Below are positions 42,864-55,470 of a stretch of 64,000 nt of DNA, piece by piece (within the stretch, counting starts at the first letter, position 1; every line of letters begins with the position of its first letter). Source of the DNA: Cladocopium goreaui (taxonomy: Eukaryota > Sar > Dinophyceae > Suessiales > Symbiodiniaceae); the NCBI GenBank assembly GCA_947184155.2, contig CAMXCT020001447.1, positions 124,001-188,000 of the forward strand. The letters are read 5' to 3'. Made by a program: the position numbers and the translations under genes. Under the pieces are notes generated by a model. The model worked only from the letters and a program-made list of their open reading frames with translations. It was not told the origin of the DNA and did not search any database.

Positions 42864-45800
42864 ATGATGGAGCGTCATGCGACGGTCCAACGGAGCGCCT
42901 CAAAATGTCGCCCGGCTCTGCTCTGGTTACCAGTTATGACAGTGGTTCCAGAGGATGATCTCGCCACAGCTTCCGAGGTCAGTCGCGCCCAGTCAAGCTG
43001 CGCAAGCTGCGATGTGGTGAAGGTTGCCTTTGGACTGGCCGCGCTGCTGAGCGTGCTGCTGAACTTTGCCGTGGTGCGCCGCTGGATGGTGGAAGAACTG
43101 GAGAGTCTGGTGGATGTTTCAAGGGAAAAAAATACACCGGGCATAGCTACTAGGTGAGAAGTGTGCTGGCAGGTGGTGCTATCTCCACTGTTTCAATTGG
43201 CTTGCGACCTGGAGGCTGGTGAACGTGGAAGAAGTTTGTGGGGGAATGGACCATCTTCAGATATCTTCAGCATACGTATTCTTGACCTTGTAATCCTATT
43301 TGAAATGTAGTTAGTTAGAGATCATTTGAATCCCTTTATCCTGCAATTTGACCATTCTGAACCAACTAATCAAAAAAAGGGGGTTAACCAAAAACGGACC
43401 ACTGACTGCGCAAGCCTGTTTGACCTGTATCAATTGGCCCTATGCAACGTTAAGTGACTGTCAATTGCGAAAGGCTTGGGTATTTGGGGCGCAAGGGCTG
43501 AGACAAATCGAAACACGTTGCTAAAAATTGTTTCTAGTTGTTGGAAGGGTGCAGATGCACCACCCATGGCTTCACATTGTGTCAAAAAGATTGCAACTGG
43601 GCCTTTTGGCTTGATATGAACTATATAATATTATATAATCATATATAATCTTGTTGAGTAGTTCTGGGTTGTTAAGTTGTTTTTTGAGGCATCAATCAAG
43701 AGTCGGCCGCAACAAACGTATGACGCCAACGAACCACCACTCAGATTGTTCATGGCACCACAATGAACAGCTATCAGTCCGTGATAGTTGCTATTGGCTA
43801 TTGTATCAACGGTATACGCTGAGAACTGAGTTTGTTTGAAGATAGGGTAGCCAAAACATCCAATGGAAGATCAAGGCTTTTCTCAATCTGCGGCGAGCCG
43901 TTCATGGACTCCCCTGTTCACTCAACAAACTCGCTTAATTTCTGGATGTTCATCCAGTCTGAAGAAAATCCTACTGTTGATGGGAGAAATCCTGCACCAC
44001 CTTGGATGGTTGAAACCCTATAAATAGTGGGATAAACCATCTATCAACTGGTGCAGGATTTCTTCCATCCACAGTAGGGCTTTCATCACTTTCATCCCCA
44101 TCCCCAGGAGCCTGGCCGAGCGCCACGGCCGCCACGGCGTTTGGCCGAACACCTTGGGCCTGGGCGCGGGCGCGTCAGCGAGGCGGATTGTGTGGTGATT
44201 TCATGGAATCTTATGATGATTCGGATTGGGATGTAACCAACAAGAGATGTTTTTATGGGAAATAGCCTCTGGTAATTTGACATATCTATGGACAATGGCC
44301 AATTTATAGATGATTTACCTATTAAAAGTGGCAATTTATATGTCGTCTTTAGGATCTGAAACGGGGTCAATCATTTGTGACGCGGCTGGCAACGGAAAAT
44401 CCTCCATGTTTTTCTCAATATTCGTAGATCACAACTTTCCATGAAAAACGGGGTCAATTCTGCCAGGTTAGATAAAAACACCGCGGGTATCTGATGGGAA
44501 ACTGATTTTCCAAACCTACTTACTCTGTCAGGTTCCATGTGAGTCTTGAGGCTAGTTATGAGGTTCAAAAGGTGAAGCTGGACCCTGTCCGATTTCAGGC
44601 GTGGTCCTCTCTGGAGCCCGTCGACTTTGATTCGCTGCGGCTGCTTCCGAACAGTGTCTGGGAGCCCAAGAGGGTTTGAGCCCATGATTCTTGTTGCTTC
44701 AAGGGATCAATCCCGGTGAATCACCATAAAATCCGATTAATGTATATTAATGTTACCACACAATCCCATGAAATCCAATTTTTCAGGATTTTAGAGGGAA
44801 ATGGATAGAAAGGGGGATATGACCCAACTCTTGTGGCAACCGATTCGGAGAAATAGACTGCGTTCTGTTGAGTATCTCACCAGACTGGGAAAAAGCAACG
44901 CCACCTGACAAAACACGAACCAAAACCCGTCTGATTCCATGGAAATTCTGCTACGAGTGGATTATATAGTTCTCAATGTTGCCAACTGTTTATTGCTTGT
45001 TGACATCCTGGAATTCTTCTCGAAGTAAACTCCAGGTCCGTCCAGGATCGCCTAACTTTTATAATCAGAAAGGTTCCCCGCAACTGGTGAGTTCATTTTG
45101 ATAAGAAAAAGGTCCTCATACCTGGTTGGTGATACACGTATATATATATATACATATTATATATATATATATATACGTTGTGGGTTATATAAATGTTTTA
45201 TGAATTTTGTTATATATATATAATATACATATTTATCTATGTAATGGGTTATATTAATGTTGTTTCCCAGCATCTCCAAGGGATCATCCATGGGGGTGTC
45301 TAAAGTCATCCCTTTCTTACGATCGAGGAGTTAGAAGCCGCAGCGCGGAAAGCGCCGCGGTGGCTCTTCTTTGGCCTATCGTCAGTGCATCGAAAACAAG
45401 CTGTGCCTCGGATGGATCGTAGCAAAAACACCTGGGGAAAGGATGGGCCATGATGGCTTTTTCAGCAGCAAAAGAAAAGCGTGTCGCACGAAGAATGGTG
45501 GTTTTTCCATGTTGTTGAAAAAACTATGGGGATTTTTAGGCTGACATGGGGAGTGTTATTTTGTCTCTCATGAAGGATAGCAACACAACAAGAATTGTAC
45601 CAGCTACATCCACCAAAACTTGGCTCGGTAGACCATCCCATTGGGGCCCTTGAAAGGCCCGGTTTCAATCGTCACTGACGGTGCCCCGCCTGTCGCAGGA
45701 ATACCTGGGTATCACGCTGTCCCATTTGTTCGACGCCTTAGGCGAATCTACGGACACAGGTCGAGGGGGAAACCTGACCGGGAGAGCTTCCCACTCCACA

Positions 45801-48800
45801 AATGGATAAACACACGAGTCAATGACTCATAGAATTTTGGCGAATTTTGAGTGCATCACCATTTTTCATTGAACACATAGAATATACATGACCTAGTGGG
45901 AAGAACAGAAAAGCTGGTTTTGCCTATGGTGTTGAGATGCTGGCAATTGAAAGGGATTTCTTCAAATTTGGGTGTCATCTTTCAACTGACCCTTTCACTG
46001 CGGCCTGGCGCAGGTCTTGTGGTACACCTTGCGGATTTTGATGAAAATTGGGTCAGTAGCATAGTTTTTGTGGATCTCCCGGAGCGTCACTTTAGATTCG
46101 CTTGGCGGGTCCTTCTGCACGAAGTTTTTTTGGCGTTTTTTTCACAGATTGTCATCCGCAAGCACATTGAACAACGGCCGAGGTGTTCCAAAGTCGAGAT
46201 TGGCTAAGAAATGCTTTTGAAGATGAAGTGCAGGCGGTGTTGACGTGAATATCATCGCAGCGTATGTGGGTGACTTTTTCGGCTTTCCAGATCATCGATC
46301 AACACAAAGGGTGGATTTCCAGGCCAAACTGTGTTTATATAGAATTATATATATAATATATATATATAGATCCAGTTTGTTTGGAACTATATAGTATACA
46401 TAGATATAGATACAGGTATATGTATACATACACACACATGTATATATATATAAATATGTATATATTGTTTATATATAATCTAATATGTATATGAAGGACT
46501 ACAACACCGATAAAGCCCAATCGAATCCCTAGCGTCTCCATCTGGGAAGGCCAATCGCCTTCACGTCATCCACGCACCGGAGCGCTTGTACCCGGCCAAA
46601 GAGCAGGCTGTTGGGGTTGAAATCTGTCACGGCCCTTATGGTTTGTAACATTTGTAACTTATACCTATCATAAGGAGATACTAAAAATCATTGACACAAA
46701 CCCAAAAAGGTAAAGATGATGACGCAACAACACTTATGGTTTATTGTATAACTTATGTATATACTGAAACACAGCAGTTTATAATGAAAACTGCCCATTT
46801 ATAAGTTGACAAAAAAAAATGGCACCTCGTGGCCCAGATCATGAAAAACACCAAGTATGGCGATCCACCCTTGAGACAGTGGTGGCAGGGAGCCTCAGTC
46901 TGCACATCCATGGAGATTTCAAGACACAGTAACGGTGGAAATATGCGGAGACGCCCAATGTGGAGGGGATACCAAGTACAGTTTTAGACGGCAGTGAAAA
47001 TGTCATGTCACTAAACTGTCACTAGCTCCTGTTTCTCTGAAGTGGGGTACCCCTAAAAGGACCTTTCTGTCCTTTTTCAGGACAGCCCCACCTCCATGAA
47101 GTTGGGAAACACTACCCGACTAGCCGACTACCCGACTACCCCGTACAGTTTCTATGGTCACCTTAGGCGAGCGAAGCAAAACTTAGATTATGCCTTTCTC
47201 ATGTGGCCTGCTTCTCAGTGGGCAATCTGGTGTCGATTGGGACTTGTTGATAGCAAAAGATTGGCTAGAAACCCACTGAGCCTCAGTTTTTTTCTGGCCG
47301 TTTTGACATCGATTGTGATAGTTTCCATGCCAACACAATTGGTACTCTAAAGATCTATGTTGGAATGGTTACACTATGTTCATATTCATATAAACATGTC
47401 AACTATGGGATAGTTTCCATATCAACATCAGTTCTAGTTTCCATTCCTTCAAACATCTAGCGCCGTTCCTCAAAAATCGTCGCAGGTATGCCTCAGGCCT
47501 GGCCAAATACTACATGCAACTGGAAGATGATGTGCAGGCAATGGGGGACACTTTTCAGCTGGAAAATCATAGGAAGAACATGAGTTTTCCCATAGGAAAG
47601 GATAGGAAAACCTCGGGAAATCTCGGCTTCGCCATGGAGGTTGCTGGGATCGAAGTAATGGGGGAATGGTCCAGCTAGCCACTTTTTTTACAGAGGAGGC
47701 GAAGCCTACTAGGCTTCCAAGCAACGATTCTGTGATTGTGTGATTGGTGAAGAGTATCGATCCTCATGGCCTCAGACTAAAAAAAATGATGTGGGATGAA
47801 CTCGTTGACTTACCAGCAATTTTTTTGGGGTCAACAAGACAAGATACCAGCATATTAACCCGTACACATATTCATTGAGCCTGTAAGAAAATTGTTGGAA
47901 ATGGGCCAGACACTTTGCGATTTGGGCGCAGCTGAACTGACACCAATTGTGTGGAGAAACCTAATCAAGACCCACACAATTTGAACAATTTCTTCTGAGT
48001 CATGGTGATTTTGCCGGAATCTGGATAACAGCCCCTTGGTTTCACAATGCCTTGTTTAGAATTTTGACCACAGCGCAAGTGGAGTTCATAGGTCAAAATT
48101 TTTGATCTTTGCCAAGGCTTGTTGCAAGCAGCAAATCGTGCTGGCTTACATCCTGATTTGTATCCCAAAGTCCGCCATCCCTTTGTGAGTTAGTTGGCAT
48201 CACCGTAGCCTCTGTGGCAGAGGTGACTCCGAGCTTTCTCCCAACGGTCCGGAGGTTCATGAACGAGTCGGCAGCTGAGAAATCCGGGCCGGCGAAGTTC
48301 GGGTGTCGTAGGGCCCAAGGTGGCCGTCCAGGGAGTTCACCAGTGCCTTGGCCGGTGCTTGAAACTAAGAATTGATATGTAAGGCCCCCGGATTTATTCA
48401 GTGGCCAAACAAAATATACATGACCCCTGCCCCACATTAAAGTTCAATAATCACAATATCCACATATCGCCACGTTGTGGCTTTTTCGGTGGCTTCACCG
48501 TGCCGAAAAATCCAGGAAGGTGACGGGCGACGCCTGGGTGATGGCCGCCTTCTCGAAGCTGGGCTTCATCGGCAAGCTCTTCGATGCAGCCAGGTCTATG
48601 GCCTGGGGATGGCCTGGGGATGGTTTGGGGATGGGATTTTTATAGGGTGAAATCGCCAAAACGAGTGGAAAAAACATGAAAAAACAGGGAGGAATAGGGG
48701 GGATCTGATCAATCTGATCAACAGAATATCAAGAGAAAACGAAAACGGATGCGTCCGCCGATCAACCGACCTGGGAGGCTTCCGAAATTGGCAGAGTTCC

Positions 48801-49596
48801 TGTTGATCTACCATGCTGAGGCATCAGGGGTGAGATAGGTGACTGCGGGAGTCGGTTGATTGTTTGGTCACTTGGTGCACTATCCGAACAAAGGAAATTC
48901 AAAATAGGTTGAGTTTGAAGCTCATCTTTGTTCAAGGAGAGCCCTGCCTGCCTCTGTCACTCCGTTTGTCTATCCACCGATCTCCATCCATTGGACCAGC
49001 TGACCCTTCGCGACCGTGGCAGCGAAGGCACCTTGCGATTGGTTGGTGTGGATCTTCATCGATGCTGCGTGGGAGCTTAATGACGTGGCGCAATGGCTAT
49101 GGCTGATTTGAATCCCCCTCTAGATCAAAGTATGCTAAAGTATGATCCTGCATGAAACCAACGGGAGAGAACTGAGTTGCGATTTTCGAATATTTTAGAT
49201 GTATAAGATGGAAAGTATTTGATTTGGTGATAGATGTCATATGTAGAACCTGAGTTTCCTGCGAGATACCAAGGCCTCTTCGCAACCAGTGACTGCCATG
49301 ATCCCCCAGGCAGGGTCAAGGCCTTTGGGGTTCCAGAAATCCATCATTTCTGGGCTAAACAACCATGACTCTTGGGGCTAAAAAGGCATGGTTTCCTGTG
49401 ACATTTTTTGACAAGTTGGTTGGGATCTTTTTTTTTTCCCGGCCGAAATGCAACTAGGTTTTTGCCCAACTTTAAGGCCATGACGGTTAGCATGAGATTT
49501 TGTGAAGGGCACCGGGTTGGTTCAACCATTCTCGCCTCAGGATTTGGAGGATGAATTCAACCAGCGCGAATCTGCCAAGAAGAACCCCAACGCACG
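42864..49596 (+). CDS. GT54-family N-acetylglucosaminyltransferase (MGAT4/GnT-IV-like), 18 exons readable
   Basis: Exons in phase: 42864-43153, 44108-44189, 44551-44673, 45328-45402, 45699-45759, 46014-46051, 46148-46182, 46291-46310, 46533-46606, 46838-46861, 47081-47100, 47167-47205, 47486-47537, 48223-48302, 48516-48593, 48778-48820, 49028-49084, 49541-49596 (1247 coding bases). Exon 1 has a first Met after an in-frame stop and a signal-anchor helix (VAFGLAALLSVLLNFAVV). Downstream exons follow animal MGAT4 block by block: SSVHRKQAEYL, HLADFDENW, LHVIHAPERLYP, RAKQNLDYAFLMW, YYMQLEDDV (the EDD metal site), FSKLGFIGKLF, and AEFLLIYHAE joined to APCDWLV. GnT-IV adds beta-1,4 GlcNAc to the alpha-1,3 arm of N-glycans in the Golgi; the exact acceptor here is inferred. 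Four introns use GC donors and one apparently GA (46862). The C-terminal end after 49596 is unresolved; 49842 may begin another exon. Confidence 0.85.
43970..44078. repeat. Intronic fold-back element
   Basis: Arms 43970-43999 and 44049-44078 are inverted copies matching at about 28 of 30 bases (CCTACTGTTGATGG... against its complement), separated by 49 bases containing CTATAAATAGTGGG. It lies 29 bases before exon 2 of the GT54 gene. Confidence 0.8.
45142..45240. repeat. TA microsatellite in an intron
   Basis: (TA)n tracts with TATATATATACGT breaks inside the intron between 44673 and 45328. Similar short TA tracts lie at 46341-46480 and 50180-50245. Confidence 0.85.
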
Positions 49597-52530
49597 GTGC
49601 CTTAAAATGTTGCGGAACCACCATATCTAAAGGTTTTTTTTGCATATTTTTGCGTCATCAAGAATAATTTTGCCTGATATGATGTCAACCCCGGATGAAT
49701 AACCCCCGAAAAAAAGGCTGTTATATGGGGAAGAACACTCTCCATCAACCAGGGTTCATCAATCCTTCGTTGACATCCCTGCAGCCATTCTCTTGGCGTG
49801 TCGGCCATTGCGGCCATTGCGGCCATTGCGGCCATTGCAAGAGTGTTCAAAAAGGGCCTTTTGGAGCGAAACGGGACCTGCATTGCTGGGAATATGATTG
49901 AAATTAATGATTTCACATTTGCTTGAATTCTATAACCTTGGAATCGACAGAGATAGACATAGAAACCTTTTCTTTTTGAATCAATTTTGGGATGCTGGTC
50001 TCCCATGTCGGTTTGGACCGGTGTTTGGTTTGAAGATTGGTTGTCTTTTTGAGCTGGCTGAGGTGAAGTTGCCCAAAGCCATGAGGAGAGGGAGCTATTG
50101 TGACCTTCTTGTTTTGGCAATCAGTGTTTGTCACTGAGAGTGTTTGACATACAAAGACAGACAAATGTTATAATCTTCATACTATCTATATATACTGATA
50201 TACTATATACAGTGTATATATACAGTGTGTATATATATATACACATCTATATTTGTCAGGGTTTTACGTTTTTGACAATGACAAAGTTAAGTGTGACGAT
50301 ACATTTCAGCGAAGTGTCATGATATTTGTTAGGTTTTCGAGAAGGGTTTACCTTTTTTTTTGGTGTTTCGGGTATTTTTCAAATCTCCAGTCGAACTTTC
50401 AGTCTCCATATGAAAAACTTATGGTCATTTGGGTGTTGGGGAGGGTGGCTCGAGATCTGAATGTTGGTTTGGCTCGAGAGAATAACAGAGTCAACACCTT
50501 TACTATGTCTCGCAAAAATGATGTAAAATGGGTCCATTCGATGCTTGTCCGAACAGGAAATGATCAGCCATAACAATCTACAGCTGGAAGGGGCTTGAAC
50601 TTTGACCGCATCCCAGGCTGCCAACTGCAGCTTTTGAGGGTTCGCTCCGAAGGACCGATGTCTTGTTGTACTACAAGGATAAGAAACCAGCATGGAAGCT
50701 CAAGGGTTGAAAGGCTTGGCTACTGTCGAGATGATCCTCCCTATGGCCCGATGGTTGCAGGTGGCTAGTTCCCCTTGAGATTCTGTAGAGAAGCTGGACT
50801 GAACCCAGAATCTGATCAGAACCCAGGCATGGGAGAATCACTCAGGAAATCAGGATGACCGTGGGATGATTATCCCCCGAAATCCCTGGCTGTCCCCGAC
50901 AGCGCAAAAACAAAGGTCTTTCTGTCCCCTCCAGTGCCAGTGTCACAGAAGGTCACCGTGGCGCCGGGGCTCCGAGTCGGGTGCTTTTGGGACCCAGCAG
51001 ACAAATGGTTGGCCAAAAAAGATACAGTCAAATTTGATCACAAGAGGTTTTTCGGGGAACATTGGGATTAGACCAAGCTTAGGATTAGCATTAAAGTTAG
51101 GACTTCAACAAAGTTAGGATGAGACAATTCTTCCACCTTTTTACAACCAGCCGGCTGCCCCGCTGCTCCTTTAGGCCCACCCCATTGGAGAATACGCCGG
51201 CGCCGCCGCCGCCGACGTCTGGCGGGTGGGGTGCCCCAAATGGGGATACCCTCGGAATGAGAATTTTGATAGGAAACCAATGGTCAAGCAGTGGATGGAA
51301 TGGGGTTTTCCCCTGAATCATGAGACACACCCAACTCCTGTAGAATTTTGTAGACAAGGTACGACAAGTTCAACTGCCCTGCTAAGCGTCCGATGGATGG
51401 TCAAGTCGAACCCCCTGTGATTTTCCAAGCACCATGTGTCAATGGGGGTAGACCCCCAAATAGCAATTTGGATATTGAACATGATTCTAGACCATTTTTT
51501 TTGGGTAGCCTATTTTCAGACAGACCTATGCCGGTGATCTTTCGAGGGTTTCTGTGTTTCTTTGGCCTTTGAACAGCACACAGCACCCATCACTGGCCCC
51601 AGGATTCCAAGCGCTCGGGTCTTTAGCACCATGCAGCATTATCAGCAGTGCGCCAGTCGTGGAGCCTCGAATTGGCATCTTCCAAAATATAGTTGAATGA
51701 GATAAGGCCCCAAGGCATTTAAGCAGATTTTCTTGACAGAGTTTTCCCTTAACTAATCACTGGATGAAGAAAAGGATCTAGAACATGTGTTTGAGACTTG
51801 TTCGATGTGTACTTTTGTTGGATGACTCAGGTAGCCCTGTTATTTTTTTGGGTGAAAATACATCATTTGCCAAGGCTTTAGTAAAATCCGCAGATGGCTT
51901 CGTCCAAAAATGGAGGATTGAACTGAATTTTGATGGCCGTCAAACATCAGCAACTGGATGGGGGCAATTCCTGCATTTTTTTCACGACTTTGCAACGAGT
52001 CCAACATTGGTCCCAGAAGTCAAGTCACTTCCTATCCACATATATATATACATATATATATATATACAGTGACAAACCCGAAAAGAAGAATCGACTGAGC
52101 AATTTGTTGCAAGTCTAACAAATTTTCACCCTGCGCGGCATCCGCGCTGATCTCAAGCGCAAGTCTCGCTGGTGCCGAGGGGAACCAGGACCTTCACATT
52201 GCCAAGAGGTAGGAAGCGTTTACTGACAGATAAACGATTGAATCCCGAGCAGATGGCAGACTCTCGATTGTCGTGCATCTCGATTCGATATCTCCAGCTC
52301 AAAATGTTAGACACATGCACATTTTGTGACCGTTCTCCCAAAGATTAAACATTATTGATTGATCACCTAGATTATCAAATGATAATATAGATTATTAGTA
52401 ATTATTAGTTGATAGTTGATAGCCTAGTTGATAACCTAGGTCACCTAGATAACCTAATTGATACCTAGAACCCAAGATACTATCTTTCTGTCACCGCGCC
52501 GCCATCGCACTCCCCTGGGCCCCGCCTACG
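49597..52530. other. Probable 3' part of the GT54 gene and intergenic space; exons not resolved
   Basis: Candidate pieces with coding-like composition are 49842-49900 (VFKKGLLERNGTCIAG), about 50928-51000 and about 51177-51235 (Pro-rich in one frame). The first joins in phase with the exon ending at 49596 and loosely parallels the PSLFQH segment of MGAT4. None is certain. 49807-49838 is a four-fold CGGCCATTG repeat. Confidence 0.3.
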
Positions 52531-55437
52531 ATGCCGGTGATCGAGGGTCTGGGCCGGCTCTTGCTGCCCGAAGCTGATGCCTCTTTCGCGGACGCCACGC
52601 AGGCACGAAACATGTGGGCGAAGGCAATATTTTTAGCACCATGGTTACCATGCCCATGTTTTGAGTTGTTTGTGTCACCGTGTCACCATTCTATTCATAT
52701 TTGACTCATAGCCATGTTCGCCCCCCTTGTATCCAAAGGAGTCGCCCGCAAAAGTGGGACACGTGGCATCCATGATTGAATCCTTTCAGAAGAGCGAAGG
52801 TGCCGTTGCACGGTGCAGGGGTGGTTTCGTGGTGAGGGCTAACATCCTCCAACTAGACTTTGTCATGAGTTGGGGGAAGACTAAGCACTTTCCTCTCAAG
52901 ACCAGTGATTTTCAGGGTCTATATGAAATTGCTGGGGTGAAATCATCCAGTAGGGCCTGGTGCTTGGTGATGAGTCGGTAGAATTTAAGAAAATTGATTT
53001 GTTAGCAACCCAGACTGAAGGGATGGGGATCTAAGCTCTCTTAAGCGGAAGCAAGCAAGACATTGTTGGTCAAAAATTTGGTTTCGATGTTTTTTTTCAA
53101 AAATCCCCATGGTCAGGGGGTGCTCCAAGCTATTGTACACGATAGCCACAAGGGGAGGGAAATTGGTAGTGCCAGGTGGTCAGTCGGATTGCTCCCAGTC
53201 GCCTTGCCGCAAAAAGACGACCACATCGGGGCACTTTCGAGATGGCAGCGTCCGGGCCGAAGACATCCTGGAGTTGACCAACAGGCTCCTGGGGTTGGGA
53301 TTAAGGGATCCAGAAGGTGGGAGCTGGTGGAAATGAAGACATGGTGGTCATTGGTGACGAAATTTGAAATGGAGGAATGGAATGTGGGATGTGGGTTACA
53401 ACTGCGGGTGAGGTGTGCCTTAGGCAGCCTGGAAGTGTGGATTGACAGTGACACCCTCATGTTTTTGCACTTCAAGAAGCTGTTGTTGTTGTTGATGATG
53501 ACGATGATGATGATGATGATGATGATGGGTCGTGGGTCTCGCTAGTTGGCCGTTGGCCGCTGAGATTCGCTCTACCCAAACTCGTCTGCACAAGGACTTG
53601 GACGATTCGGCCCTTTTTTGCGCCGTGAATTCCAATCATATTACCATGATATATTAAGTAAATGATGATGATGATGATGATGATGACGATGACGATGACG
53701 ATGATGACAACGATGACAACGATGACATTGACAACATCGACAATGACTACAATCATGATCATACCGATATATCACAGGAGCACCTTCATAGGAACAGTCC
53801 AAAAATCACGTCCGTCCTCCGTCAACCCCAACCCAGCCGTGGCATCCCGCGTCAGGCTGGCGCACGTGGAGGCGCGGCAGCACTACTTCAGCGAGCAGCT
53901 GCAACTGCTGCAGGCCGCCGCCGCCGACGCTGCTGCGGAACAGCGAGTCCAGCAGCACTTGGTGGAGACGAGCAAGCGCTTGGAAGTTATGGAGGTGACG
54001 GGGATGGGGGATGCTGGGGCTGTTTTGTTTTTTTGAGATCTTTGGAGTTTTCGTGTGGTTTTTGTGGGAGTGCCGCAGTGGCCTGGCAATTTTGGGTGAG
54101 TGGGGAGCGAATTGACACAGCAGAGAAAAGAAATACTGAGGATTTTAGTGAGCAACCATCCATTCGTGGTGACCCAATGAGTCACAAGTTTCACCCGATG
54201 AGTCGACCTGCCAGTTGGGGTGCGCCTGTGGGTTTTTTACCTGGCAGGTGAATGGGAGCGACTTGAGGCTTCGTTTGGAGGAGCGGGGTTGGCGCGGGCC
54301 GGGGTTCAGCATGCAGCCGTCCCGACTGGGGACCAACGTGGCAACGGAAAATCCCTGGCTGGCCAGGGGTATTTCCCAGTCTTTAACACTACTATGATCA
54401 TTCATTCTTACTACTGTGAGTAATGACAACAATTTTGATTAATAAAATAAAGGTAAGGACCGGATTACCATTAGTATTCTTGCTACAATTACTATTGTTT
54501 TTGTCATTCTTATTCTCAAGAATTACTCCCCAAAATCACAATCCTTTAAACTCCAGCTAACATTAGTATGCTTACTATAATTACCATGATCATGATTTCA
54601 ACATTTCCGATAGTCCTATTGAATCCTATGAATTATCACTACATTTGTCACGATTCCGAAAAATCCTGCCCTGACATGGACCGAATGGACCGCTGCGTAG
54701 GCTCTCGAGCAGCAGCTCTGCAAAGATGTGGTGCTGCAGAGCAGCGCGCTGCAGGCGATGCAAAATCAGCTGGGCGAGCTGCATCAGCAGCTCAGCAGGC
54801 CAGGATTGGATGCCATTTTTTGGTTTCTGATTTGTTTTGGTTCAAATCATAGAGATTTTAGAGAGCGTTTAGAAACACGTTCTGACTTTATTGCTTTTTG
54901 TTTCTTGGGATGATGGATTGTAAATCATCAACTTTTGGTGTGTTCCCCAAACAGTGTGGCCACACCACTGGTCGCGGGATACGCGTACGGCATTTTCCCT
55001 GTAAATTTCCGCACAAAATGCCTCTTGCGAAATGTCCATGCGCATGTCGCCTGCGCAGGCTCGCACAAAGTGTGCTTCCCGGTCTTGGGATCGGTCTTCC
55101 TCCTCAACATCATCCTCTTCAACATCATCATCTTCCTCCTCCTCAACATTAACATCATCTTCCTCTCCTTTGACATCCGCATCCTCAACATCATCATCCT
55201 CCACCTCATCTTCCGCAACATTATCATCCTTGTCATCATCCTCCTCCACAGTATCCTCCTTTATATTCTTATCTTCCTCCTTCTCTACAGCATCATCCTC
55301 CACCTTTTCATCCTTCACTTTATCTTCCGCATTATCTTCCTCATCATCACCATCACCATCATCATCATCATCATCATCATCAGCTCATCATCATCTCATC
55401 ATCAGCTCATCATCCTCATCCTCATCCCCATTCTCAC

Positions 55438-55470
<33 letters not shown>

